Shown one piece after another: positions 11,314-22,447 of a stretch of 64,000 nt of DNA. The stretch spans positions 45,336 through 109,335 of the forward strand of contig MU626320.1 in assembly GCA_025603075.1 (NCBI GenBank). The letters are read 5' to 3'. Position numbers and translations under genes: made by a program. This DNA comes from Neoconidiobolus thromboides FSU 785 (Eukaryota; Entomophthoromycota; Entomophthoromycetes; Entomophthorales; Neoconidiobolaceae). How positions within the stretch are numbered: position 1 is the first letter of the stretch; each line of letters begins with the position of its first letter. The notes under the pieces are model-generated. The model saw nothing but the letters and a program-made list of their open reading frames with translations, was not told the origin of the DNA and did no database searches.

Positions 11314-13229
11314 ATGGTGATGTTCGAAACAAATGCTAATTCACAGCACAATGGGAAGAATAGCCCGCATAAAGAAAATTCTCCCATCATACCACCACCG
11401 CTTTCTATCTACAATGACCATTCTGAGCTAGAATCTAATATAATTCAGTCGATTGAGCAACTGAATATAAGTCCAAGTGGTAATAAGCAATAATAAATAA
11501 TTTAAACATTACTAATCAAGTTTAATTTTAGAACCACAAACCAGTAATAATGGTAATAGCCAAACATTAGATAAAAGTAAAAAGGGAAAACAGCGATGGG
11601 GAAGTCAACAGAAAAATGGATTTCCACCATCCCCTGGCCTTTCTCAAAACCAGGATTACAAAAAACATCCAAGTAAGACTATAAAAAGATTATTTATAAA
11701 TAGCTAACCCCCTATTTAGTATATCAAAAAATTGAAGAAATAAATATAAAATTACGCTCTGGTGTTATTATTTTACCGAATGAGCGCCGCAGTCCTTCAC
11801 CAGAACCATTATTTAACGCTGAAGGAAAACAGGTCAATACTCGAGAAATAAGATATCGAAAGAGATTAGAAGAAGAAAGACAAAGATTAATTGAACAAGC
11901 TGTAAGTGAGGATCCTAATTTTAAACCACCTATTGAACTTAAAAAACCAGCCAAATTACAAGAAAAATATTACATACCAGTACATTTACACCCAGAAATC
12001 AATTTCATTGGGCTATTGATTGGCCCTCGTGGTAATACATTAAAACGTATGGAACTAGATTCAGGAGCAAAGATCTCGATCCGTGGACGTGGTTCTGTTA
12101 AAGAAGGTAAACGATTTGATGCTAATGGAGTTCCAGGAAATGATGAAGAACTTCACTGTCTCATTACTGCCGATACCTCGCATAAAATTAAGAAAGCCAA
12201 AAAACTAATTGAAAGAATTATTGAAACTGTGAGTTTATTAATTTATTAATTTAATTAAACCAATTCATTGTTTATAGTCTGCTAGTGTTCCAGAAGGACA
12301 AAATGAATTAAAACGTCAACAGCTTCGTGAGCTTGCAGCCCTTAATGGTACGTTAAGAGATGACGAAACTCACGCATGTGGCTGCTGTGGTATGAAGGGT
12401 CATAAAAAACATGAATGTCAAGAAAATCCTACCGGCCATAATATTATTTGTTATTCATGCATCGATAGTGGATTGAACATGGGTGATTGCAATCATGCTA
12501 CCACATTCGATAATCAAATGAATCAAGAGATGTTACATCTTATGGAGGACTCTGATCCATTATCCCCAACAAATCATCCTAAGTTTAGAAAAAATTCTCT
12601 TAGTATCTCTCTTCAGGTAATATACTTCATTGAATTAAATGCGTAAGTTTATTAAAATTATCTTAGTATCCTCATCCTAGCTTAGAATCTAATATTCCGA
12701 GTTGGAAATTAAGTGGACCTAATCCAGTTCCAAGCCCAGGAATTCCTTATAATACGCCTGTAAATGGCTACAAAAGTGACTCTACTCGTTCCTTTTTACC
12801 AGACCAAATGTCACCAGGACTTCCTTATCTTAGTAACCAAACGCCCATCAGTGAAGTATTTCCTACAATTTTCAATCCACCAACTGAAGATAGTACTTGG
12901 GATAATATTGAAAAATCAATTTCAGCCTTTAATGAAACGCCTATGAACCATTCACTTGGACTCAAATTTTATCCTAACCAACTTGGATCTCCAAGGCTTC
13001 CATCTCCGAAATTATTTTCTAACTCACCTAATCCCTCTTTCAAATCATCAGAAAATTTCAAATTGTCATTAAATTCAGAAAGTACTTCACTCCCACCACC
13101 ATCTAAAGATCCAGTTCTCCCTTGGGTAAAGCTTAGATTTTCAGTATGTTTTTAACATAGATTAATGTTTTATTTTAGGTATCTTTAAGTGGACCCAATG
13201 CTGGAGAAGAATCCCAACTTCCACATTAA
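11314..13229 (+). CDS. MSL5: Branchpoint-binding protein SF1/BBP
   Basis: Six exons (11314-11479, 11532-11672, 11720-12228, 12278-12616, 12667-13125, 13179-13229) give 554 residues with all phases closing. The protein binds the intron branch site with U2AF during early spliceosome assembly in the nucleus. Visible parts: a U2AF-ligand motif (KKGKQRWG, Trp near 78); a KH/QUA2 domain at about 185-270 with GPRG loop; a CCHC zinc knuckle near 305-318 (C-X2-C-X4-H-X4-C); and a proline/serine-rich C-terminus. The second knuckle ([14 protein letters not shown]) has Leu where the zinc-binding His should be. ATG at 11314 was chosen because the open frame upstream has no other ATG; a second ATG follows at 11320. 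Intron 1 itself carries TACTAAT, the sequence this protein family recognises. Confidence 0.93.
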
Positions 13230-14459
13230 CAAATTTTCCTACACAAAAGTTAATTTTTATAGTTAGTTTGAATAGAAAAAGCCTATTTTAACTAAGTATA
13301 AAAAAAGTTGCTGCTTTTATTAACCAATTATTAACAAATCCCCTCTTTTGTGTCCTTTTAATAGTTTAACGACCTACTAACTGAACAAAATTCAATTTAA
13401 AACTAACTTTCATTTCATCAAGAATCAAACAACCCAATTTTTTTGAATTTTATTTTTGACGTGTAATGAACTACTTTCATATGTACCCACTCAATCGTTA
13501 TTAACCAAACTTTTTATTTCTCCTATATTGTTTCTTAATACTTTAGTTTATCCTCTGGCTTGCATTAATTTATTTGTAATAAATAAAAGCTGTATTGGGT
13601 CTATCGTTTATTATTTTGTATTTATATTGTTTTTTGTTTTGCTTTTTTAATATGTAAGTTGTTAGAATATATCTGAATTTTGTATTAGTATCAGTGTCTC
13701 AGAAAAATGTATTTATACTCCTTTTATAGAGATATTGAATATTATTTCTATTATATAAATCCTATAAATAACATTTAGTATATGAGTTTTTGTAAATTTA
13801 AGTTATTTTTTAAATTTCAAGCTACTTAAAAAGTGGACAAAACATTGAAGAAGTAAAGACATTCAGTATATTGTTTTTATCCAAATATTTTGAATTAAGA
13901 AAAAATCTGTTAAAATGATATTTCAATAGATGGAAATGATATTTAATAAAAAATATATCGAAATCAACAAATTATTTCTTAGTTTATCATAAAGATTTAA
14001 AATAAAAAGGTATATGATATTTTTGGCAATATTACAAAATTTAAAGAATCAAATAAACAGAAACAGATTTATGACTGATCTAATATTTGATCTATAAAGT
14101 AAAAGTGCTTGTCCATGTAAACCAATGAAAAAAGTATATACAAAAAGCTAGAAGGCATATGTTGATAACTCTTAAAAAGACTAATTTTCTTATATTTTTA
14201 CTGCCCCTTATTTTTAATCTACTTTGTACTCATTTAAATATTAAACTATCACATATTTTGCCCATAAATTTCCATTAAAAACCATGAGTTATTTCATTGA
14301 TATCTAAACTGAGAACTCAAAGCTAATAGTGTTATAAAAACTTTAACTGATTAATATTTATTAAAATAAATACTAAAAAATAGAAACTAACTATTATAAT
14401 TTAATTTAAGCATAAAAAGTAGTATTTGACAACAAGAAAACAAACAAAACTATTTTTTG
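13230..14459. other. Convergent intergenic region
   Basis: Separates the 3' ends of SF1/BBP (plus) and TRAPPC2 (minus). Very T-rich on the left side. A 64-codon frame at 13456-13650 begins with TTG, has no partner exons and is not accepted. No repeats of the known families. Confidence 0.55.
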
Positions 14460-15015
14460 TTATAAATATCTTTTAGCAACAGCACGTACTTTAAGGTCAA
14501 ATTCTTTGCTATTGATCTTGTTATTGACATCATAAAATGGATTTAATAATACCTAAAAAATTAAGTACAGTTTAAAAAATAGTGAGAGAAATTACTTTCA
14601 AATACAACTCATGTACTTCGATGAAAAAACTTCTAATCGAATCCTCATTTTGAACTCCATGCATTAACATAAACTTTACATAGCTTGGTGTAACATAAGC
14701 TGATATTAACCAATCGTTAAACTTATCCACTGTTTTTAAATATCTAATCACGGCCTGTTATTATCTTGATTTTACTAAATTATAATTAACCTTACAAATC
14801 TTTGTTTAGCCACATTACATCTTCCACAATATCCAATGCGCCATGTACAATAAACTGATTTAAATGTTTATACTCTTCACCCTTGACTTCTAGTTCAATG
14901 CTAATAATCTTTTATATCCTTTATTAGTTACCTTATTACTATTTGTTGAATATCCAAACTCCGCTTCATAAATTGGATTGTCTTTTAATCCTACTATAGC
15001 AAAATAATATGACAT
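14460..15015 (-). CDS. TRS20: TRAPP complex subunit 2 (sedlin/Trs20)
   Basis: Four exons (15015-14940, 14889-14796, 14743-14596, 14552-14460) encode 136 residues, close to the 140 of animal sedlin. The N-terminus reads MSYYFAIVGLKDNPIYEAEF, the hallmark of the family, followed by HLNQFIVHGALDIVEDVMWL, YLKTVDKFNDW, HELYLK and LLNPFY. Introns are 50, 52 and 43 nt. TRAPPC2/Trs20 is a small longin-fold core subunit of the TRAPP tethering complexes acting in ER-to-Golgi traffic and autophagy. Splice sites were fixed by phase and by the conserved family blocks; nearer alternative sites break the frame. Confidence 0.9.
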
Positions 15016-16016
15016 TTTAAACTTAAGAGAATAAAAATAAAGTAAATACTACATCAGTTTAATGGCCCAATAAAAAAGAACCAATTAAGAGTTGTAATTA
15101 TAAACATAAATTTAAAGACTATTTGTTGAAATAAATAGTAATATTTAAAATCTACTAAATAACTATACTCCAGCCATGAAAAATAGCATAACATGGCATG
15201 ATTTGTAAATTATGTATTGTTTGTAATGATAGAATATACCTATGGTATAAATTATGAAATACTATGAAGTTTAAGCATTTTTAAAATAAAGCTCAATAAA
15301 ACTAACATATACATTATCGAGAATGTCAGAACACTCCTAGCCATATTAGGGAATAAATAATATTTAATATTAGTTTAAAAAATGCTAATCATCACTACTA
15401 CAGCTATAACAGTTAAAATAAAATCAAGTATTTTGGAAATTCCAGAAAAAACTAAGCAATTTTTACAGTTTTTGCAATTCAATTTTTTTAACTGATAGAC
15501 TAAAATAAAGAATATTGGAAACAATGTGGATTTAAGAGGGATTAGTTATAATTTTAGTACTGTTAATTTATTTATTCATTTTTTATAGCTTCTGAATCTA
15601 GTGAAATAAGAAGCTTGATAAAATAATAAGAATCTTCTTATTTATTATAATTTTAATTGTAACAGGTATAATTAAAAGTTGTGATAAAATCTATAGATTT
15701 GTTATTAAAAAGCAAAAATATCTGATATGGTTTTATTATTTTATTATAGTTTGAATTATAAGTCAGCAAAATTTCACTAAATTTAATAAAAATTCCTAGA
15801 TTAACAAGATTTCTATTAATATCAACCAAAGTTGTAATATATAAATGAATACATGTTCTTGTAAAACCTAGTTAAAAAATGTTTGTTATTGACTGGGTTA
15901 TATCCAGTATTACAGACTTGCTATTAAATAAATAAATTATTTCAACGTTATAACTATATTATTAATACATTACTCTAAACCAATAAATAGCTGCATGGAA
16001 GGGAATGGCCACCCTT

Positions 16017-16473
16017 TGTAAAATCTGGTACTCAGTGATTAGAGTCAAAAGCAGCTTTTACTTGGTTGACTAGTTGTAAGTCAGAAGGTCTTAGTTTATG
16101 TAACTAAGTTAGACTTGACTTATAAACAATAGCACATAATAGGCTATAGACTATGTAAGACAAATAGAATAGACAATACTATTGCAAAATCTACGTAAAA
16201 TAGTATAGAAAGATTTAATGGCTTTATTAAAGGTAATGACATCAGGGAATAATTCAGTTAAAAAGCCTTGAGTTATGTTAAAAAGCTCCCTTTATACTTC
16301 AATAAGTATGGATATCAAAATGAGAGGATAATATTCTTCCGATGGGAAGTTGGAAATTTTCGCAACAAATCAAAATAAAAGGTTTGGGATTGATTGTGCC
16401 TGAGCTCGAGAATACAACTTAAGTGATTGTTATGTTATAATCAATCATAGAGCTGACAAAGTGATATTTCACA
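16017..16473 (-). mobile_element. Solo LTR, copy 1
   Basis: 457 bp, beginning TGTAAAATCTGG and ending ATTTCACA on the plus strand. The four bases on each side are identical (CCTT at 16013-16016 and 16474-16477), a target-site duplication. No internal retrotransposon region adjoins. Orientation is minus because the TATA-like GTATAAAAG seen in copies 2 and 3 reads in the other direction. Confidence 0.85.
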
Positions 16474-16718
16474 CCTTAAAATTATATATATATTATTAAT
16501 AACAATAAGTTGTTAATTTTACTATAGTTATAAATAAAAATCTTACATTTTAAAATTAACTAATTAGTATTTTTTATTTTGTCTAATACTTTAAAGTTAT
16601 TTTTTTATTATAAAAGATTTTTAAAATGTTTATTAATTATATTTTTTCTACAATGTTTAGCAGAAAAACTAAAATCAATATTTAAATTACTATTTACTTT
16701 TATAAATTTTTGAACATA

Positions 16719-16815
16719 TGGGAATGTATTTTTTTGTTTGAACTTTACTAGCAATCTTTCTACTCAGATAGTGTTTAGAAAATAGAAAAAGTGATGAAAC
16801 CAGAAAACATCCCTA
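16719..16815. mobile_element. MITE copy
   Basis: TA-flanked, TGGGAATGTATTTTT at the left end and AACATCCCTA at the right. Orientation opposite to the copy at 16935. Confidence 0.7.
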
Positions 16816-16934
16816 TATACTACAAAAACGAGGTTTAAAGTAGTTTTTCATATCTACTTACATACTAGTTTTTGTAAATTTTATAAATAGAAGCTTTTTA
16901 ATTATTAAATCAATTGAATAGTTTTTTTTATATA

Positions 16935-17035
16935 TTGGGGGCGTTTTTTTTGACTTCATTATTTTTTCCATCTTTTATAGTGCTATTTTAGTAGAAAAAT
17001 TGAGTAAAATTCTTGAATACAAAAGTACATCCCCA
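16935..17035. mobile_element. MITE copy
   Basis: TA-flanked. Contains TGACTTCATTATTTTTTCC and ends GTACATCCCCA followed by TA. Confidence 0.75.
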
Positions 17036-17435
17036 TATGTTGAATTATAGTTTAACATTTTAGATAAATAATTAAAATAAACTCTGTTTATTATTTTATT
17101 TTTTAAATATAAAGCATCAAGCCTTAATATTAGTATAGCTTATTTATTATACTATTTTAAATTTTTTATATTCATATTTTATTAAAATTTTTGTCGTATA
17201 ATTTTTATTATATAACTCTTTGATAGTTTTATTAAACATGTTTTTTGAGTATTAATATAAAACTTATAATTTATACGACTTTTTTTTATTAAAAGACTTT
17301 ATATCTTTGTTTCATTTTCTATCGTTATGCTTATTTTTATTTTTACTAAATTTTGACAAAATAATTGAACTATTAGATAAATATTACATGACAATTTTAA
17401 TTTACTCTTTGTATTTTTGATAATAAATTATAATG

Positions 17436-17470
17436 TTAATAAAACTCTTAAATACAAAAATACATCCCCA
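17436..17470. mobile_element. MITE right-half fragment
   Basis: Only the right half of the family is present: TAAAACTCTTAAATAC, AAAAATACATCCCCA. No left terminus is found nearby. Confidence 0.5.
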
Positions 17471-17608
17471 TTTGTTGGTTTTTATTTCCTGTTTTTTTAA
17501 AGCATTAATTTTATACATTGCTTAATTAAATTTACTTTTGTTAATAATAAACTTTAATATTTTTTATTTTATTTTGTTTTATTATAAAATTCTATAAACT
17601 TTGGGTTG

Positions 17609-18072
17609 TGTGAAATATCGCTTTGTCAGTCTCATGATTAATTATAGCATAATAATCGTCTAAGCTGTTGTGTTCTCGAGTTCAGAGCAAATCAATCCCA
17701 CGTTCTTAGTTTGATTTGCTATGAGGATTTCTATCTTCGTCTCAAAGAATATTGTCCTCCTGTTTCGATATCCATACTTATTGGAGTATAAAAGAGATTT
17801 TAAAACATGATAGCTCGAGGCTTTTTAACTGAATTATTCCCTGATATCTCGAACATTTAACAAAGCCACCAAGTTTTCTTAATAGTATCTTACGTACATT
17901 TTACATTAGTATTGTCTATTCTATTTGTCTTACATAGTCTGTAGCCTATTACGTACTATTCTACATAATTCAAGTCTATCTTAGTCACATAAACTAAAAC
18001 CTTTCGACTTATAGTGTAGTCAACCAAGCAATAGCTGTTTTTGACTCCAAACACTGAGTACCAGATTTCACA
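17609..18072 (+). mobile_element. Solo LTR, copy 2
   Basis: 464 bp, TGTGAAATATCGC to GATTTCACA. Flanking tetramers are GTTG and ATTG, three of four matching, as expected for a slightly decayed target duplication. A TATA-like GTATAAAAGAG lies near 17786, consistent with an LTR promoter and setting the plus orientation. Confidence 0.82.
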
Positions 18073-18187
18073 ATTGTTATGAATAGCTATTAAAGTTAGT
18101 GTAAACGAATCACAATGTTTACATAGTATGCTTTCATTTATTGTATTGACATTTTTGAAAATTTTAAAAATTAATTATAAAAGCTTA

Positions 18188-18647
18188 TGTGAAATATTAC
18201 TTTATCAGCTCTATGATTGATTATAACATAACAATTACTTAAGTTATTGTATTCTCGAGTTCAGACACAATCAACCCCAAGCTCTTATTTTGATTTGCTA
18301 TGAGAAGTTCTGTCAAGTGATTTTGAAGGGCATTATCCTTCTCATTTTGATATCCATACTTGTCAGAGTATAAAAGAGCTTTTAGAGTATAGTAGCTTAA
18401 GGTTTTTTAACTGAACTATTCCCTGGTATTTCATACTTTTAAAACCACTAAATCTTTTTAATAGTATTTTAGATGGATTTTACAGTAGTGTTGCCTATTC
18501 TATTTGTCTTACATAGTCTGTAGCCTATTATGTGCTATTGTTTACAAGTCAAGTCTAACTTAGTTACATAAACTAAGACCTTCTGACTTACGACTAGTCA
18601 ACTAAGCAAAAGCTGCTTTTGGCTCTAATTGAGTATCAAATTTCACA
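18188..18647 (+). mobile_element. Solo LTR, copy 3
   Basis: 460 bp, TGTGAAATATTAC to AATTTCACA, with a perfect 4-bp target duplication CTTA (18184-18187 and 18648-18651). Same orientation as copy 2, which ends only 115 bp upstream; the two have different flanks, so they are separate insertions and not the two ends of one element. Confidence 0.87.
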
Positions 18648-18872
18648 CTTATATTTTATTTTTATTTTAATAAAAAGCAATGTCAAACAACTACATTTTA
18701 TATATTATATGTCTATCAAACATTCAATAAAAATAAAATAATTAAAATAAGTCTTTTAAGTTGAATTTTGTTATTTAATTTTAAGCTTTTTAAATTTAAT
18801 TAACTATATATTAAGGACTTAAATTCAACTTAAAATTTAGGTTAATTTTTAAGTAAATTCTGGAACCAATTT

Positions 18873-18885
18873 AGACATCCCCATA
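18873..18885. mobile_element. MITE terminal scrap
   Basis: Only GACATCCCCATA of the terminal repeat is recognisable. The rest of the element is absent or too decayed to see. Confidence 0.3.
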
Positions 18886-19938
18886 TGTAAAATTATTATT
18901 TTCAATTTATCCTCTAAGCCGGTTTGGCTATTATATAAAGTAATTGGACATAAAAACTCTAATTTAGTAATCCAAGAATTTTTTATTAATTTACTATATA
19001 ATACACAAATGACTTTTTAAAAATATTAACTCGATTCGACTTCAGGAGATACACTCAAAGTGACCATACTGTAGGTTACTATTATTAATATCGGAACCTT
19101 AAAAAATTCCAAAGAGATTCAACCTCTGGTTTAATGCCAAAGCCCAATTAACTTGTTATACTCAAAAGCGTTATAATTTTTATGTACAATTTTCAATAAT
19201 ATTTTATTCATAACAGAAGTTATCTATTATAAAATAGATTTTGGTTTATTTCTTTCATTTCTTTTAAAGTCCTATCTCATTGTAAAGTTTATCAATAAAC
19301 ACATACACTAAAACGCTTTTAGTAAAATATTTCTCTAAAATGTTATTACCTTTTAAATAATTTTATACATTATTTTAAATTGGCTTAGTTAATATAAGGT
19401 TTTACATACCGGTTTTAATGAAAAATTATTCATTACCTTGAGTATGATATTCTCTTATACCTTAAAACTAAGTTAGGATAAAACTCATTGAATAATGAAT
19501 AAACTATTTTTTCAACAAATAACAGTATAATTAAAATAATCAACACCTCAATTACAAACTTTATTTCAATTATACTTACAGTAAGCTTATAATCATCCCA
19601 ACTCCGCCTTATTATTGCTGATTAATTTATTAAAAATCTTGTACCGAAATAATGATTAAAGCAATTTATTTGATTTTTTAGCTGAACAAATGATCATTAT
19701 CACTCGACACCAAGCGATCATAAAATCAAGACTAGCTATTCAACAACTACCAAAAAAAGCAACTTGTAAAAAAAGCAAAATTTTATGGGTAAACACATTA
19801 ATCATTATTGAACCTTACCAAAACTATTAACTAAGATTATTCTTAAAAACTATGTATTCTTAAGTAAGAAAATATTATATATTATCAATTTGTACATTAA
19901 TAAGTTTTTTATTTCTTTTTCATTTTTATCATTTTTCA

Positions 19939-21136
19939 ATGGATTTTACAAAAAAAGAAATGGACACCCTTGGACTAACGAACACTATATGCACTTCACT
20001 TTCAATTTTAGGCGCTGTCTTAGTAATAGGGCATCATTTTATAATTAGGAAGCCACAGACTATAGTATCTAGGATACTTGTATTTATGGCATTTTCTGAT
20101 TTATTTACATCTTCCTTCAAAGCTATACCAATGTAAAACTATGATATGTATTTAAGTACTTTTTTTTAACTTTTTGATAGAGAAACAGTTGCGAAAGATG
20201 ATGCATTATGCCAAACTCAGGCTTTCTTTGTACAGTTTGGAAATCTATCCCATATTCTGTGGTCTTTGGTCTTATCTTTGTATTTATTTCTGTTATTTTA
20301 TAAAAGATGGACCATGATGCAATTAATAAAGATACAAAAATACGATTGGATGATGTGTATCTTACTTCCATTTATCGTTGCTTTAATACCATTGATGTTT
20401 GTTAATTTCGAACCAAAAGTTTATTCTGCTACAAAGCTTTGGTAAGTGAATATAATGTATGTTGAGTTGAAATTAATTGCTATTTTATAGGTGCTGGATC
20501 CCCAAAAAATACTATTATATTCAATTAATAGTTCATTTTGTACCTTTATGGCTGGCTTTTCTTTATACTTTGTTTAATTATTCAATGATTGCAAAGAGGA
20601 TATGGACGTATAGATATTCCGATTTTGATAAAATGACAGCTTATTCAAAATATTCATTTTCAAGAGCAGCAACTTTGTGTTTGTTATTATTCTTAATCAC
20701 TTGGATTCCAAGTACTTGTAACAGGGTATACTCGATGATATACGATACTGAAAGTTTTGGATTAAATATGTACCAAGGAATCTTTTCTGGACTAAGGGGT
20801 TTTAATTACTTTTTGTTGTACGCTTTCTTCCAGATTACAGTTTTAATTAAGAAGAAGAACAACCCAGATGGAGTTACTATGGCAGATAATGGGTTTATGG
20901 GCTCAAATCTAAGCAAAGATGATGCAACTGCATTAAATATGTTTAATAATAGAGTTAATAGAAGGGCTGATACAGATACCGATTCATTGCAAATCTTTGT
21001 ATCTGATAACTCAAATCCTCGACAAGCCGATATAGTATATTCAAGTAATGAAGATCCTGCCTTCGGTAACTCGTTAAGCTCAGTTTCAACAATTGGGAAA
21101 ACGGTAGTTGAAGCTGTTAAGAAACCATATAATTAA
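19939..21136 (+). CDS. Seven-transmembrane receptor, cAMP-receptor/Git3-like
   Basis: Three exons (19939-20132, 20181-20441, 20491-21136; introns 48 and 49 nt) encode 366 residues. Seven hydrophobic helices can be followed: one after the short N-terminus (LSILGAVLVIGHHF), a second at RILVFMAFSDLFTSS, a third around FGNLSHILWSLVLSLYLFLLF, then four more up to FNYFLLYAFFQITVLI. A conserved Cys after helix 2 (DDALCQTQ) may pair with the CW in the loop before helix 5. The ~95-residue C-terminus is hydrophilic and Ser/Asp/Asn-rich. The arrangement resembles class E (Dictyostelium cAR) and fungal Git3-type G-protein-coupled receptors; the ligand is unknown. The cAR-like call rests on overall layout, so family assignment is moderate. 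Confidence 0.8.
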
Positions 21137-21675
21137 TATTACAAAGTATCTAAGCTAAATTAATGCTCTTCATTATCATTTATAATCTTTATAATCTTTA
21201 TAATTCGCTTTGTATAAGTAACATGTCTCAAACTATAAATAAAATCATTCTTAATATAATAGACATTAATTTTCTGTTTTTCTAAAACTGATGTGGAATT
21301 TAAATATGACTCTATTGCTTAATATTTATTTCAAGTTTCAAATATTAGTAAATTTTCGATTAATAATAGATTAGCTATAAGAACTGTAAATAATAACATG
21401 TTGCATTAATAAATTGCTATTATTCTTAACCCCTTTACCATAAATTTTATTATACTAATAAATTGTCATAAAATTAAAGTTAACTTAATTGTCAAATTGC
21501 TTCAATATCTAGATCAATGAACAGAAAATAAAAATATAATTAGTAAACCAAGCCAAAAGCGAAAATAAAATTAAGTTTCGTAAATGGATGATGGTTTTTG
21601 CAATAAAGTCATTTTTGCAATGATACAAATCAAACTAGAAATAACTATTCAATTGAAGAATGCTTTATACAAAAA
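21137..21675. other. Intergenic region
   Basis: Short AT-rich gap between the receptor and the LAMTOR4-like gene, holding the latter's promoter. A few ATGs near 21584-21593 are out of frame or cut off by a stop before the coding start. No repeats of the known families. Confidence 0.5.
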
Positions 21676-22067
21676 ATGGATCCCACCTTTGAAAAGTTAT
21701 CGAATATTCATGGCCACTCAGGGTCAATTTCTATTGATAAAGAAGGCAATCTACTACTAGTAAGTATTATAGCCTAATTTTGAATAATTGATTTATATTT
21801 AAAGAGTAATGGTGAGTGCCAAGATACCCATCCAAACCATGAGAATAGTTATACAAAAACGATATATAATTTAATTCAAGATGTAAACCAACTTATCACA
21901 AAAAGTGAAAACCCAGAAACATTTGAAAAGATAACAAGTATTTTGTTTATTTATTTCTTTTTATTGTTTTATTTAATGTTCTTTTAGTTGGTTATAGTGA
22001 CTCTGAAATTGGATTCACTGTTTTTAATTCTAAAATTTATGGAGTTAAGAAGTCATTAACAAAATAA
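21676..22067 (+). CDS. LAMTOR4-like Ragulator subunit
   Basis: Three exons (21676-21759, 21805-21937, 21988-22067; introns 45 and 50 nt) give a 98-residue protein. It has the size and order of the small roadblock-fold protein LAMTOR4: a first strand pair around GSISIDKEGNLLLSNGEC, a helix at YTKTIYNLIQDVNQLI, and a final strand pair ending IGFTVFNSKIYGVKK, matching the animal pattern (LGYLVLSEGAVLASSGDL, then LLVTVSGQRVFVVKR). LAMTOR4 is part of the Ragulator scaffold anchoring Rag GTPases and TORC1 on the lysosome or vacuole membrane. Start chosen because the frame is closed by a TGA 19 bases upstream. Assigned from fold-level pattern, so moderate confidence. Confidence 0.65.
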
Positions 22068-22447
22068 ATCATTTAATTTAAGTAAGACCATTCTGTTTAA
22101 TGCATGATGCTGTGTTGACTGATTCAAATAATGTGTTAATTGTAACTTGAGAGTATTTAACAATTAGAAAATAAAATAAACTGATGAGAAAATTAAAATC
22201 TATATGATTAAATACATGTTTTACTGTAAATTAGGACATCTAGTAAATTCTTAAGCATTATATATTTATATATACTATGATTTTAAGTAAAAAGAACGTG
22301 TATTTGTATTTATAAAATAATAATAATAGTTTAGTAGGTTTATTTTTTAATAACATAGTAGAATACATTACATTTAAATGAAAGGATTGAAAAAGCGAGA
22401 TATTTGGATAGAAACTAAAATTATGGTTAAATATAGAATTCATGAAA
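22068..22447. other. Convergent intergenic region
   Basis: Lies between the 3' ends of the LAMTOR4-like gene and PEX13. A 71-codon minus-strand frame reaching 22258 overlaps the PEX13 end and is not accepted. Nothing else seen. Confidence 0.5.

Larger units (their letters stand above)
15016..19938. other. Repeat-rich gene-free region
   Basis: Almost 5 kb without a supportable gene. It holds three solo LTRs (16017-16473, 17609-18072, 18188-18647), two full MITEs, one half MITE and a terminal scrap, all listed separately. A short frame from the ATG at about 19690 (roughly 45 codons) has no support. Confidence 0.65.

Noticed and set aside
13456-13650. 64-codon hydrophobic reading frame
   Set aside because: Begins with TTG and sits in the T-rich 3' flank of SF1/BBP; hydrophobicity reflects T-rich codons.
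14890-14935. Alternative 23-nt or 31-nt first intron in TRAPPC2
   Set aside because: Implausibly short, and the 50-nt intron 14939-14890 gives correct phase and the expected protein.
17609-18647. A composite retrotransposon bounded by two LTRs
   Set aside because: Only 115 bp lie between them and the flanking tetramers do not match across the pair, so they are separate solo LTRs.
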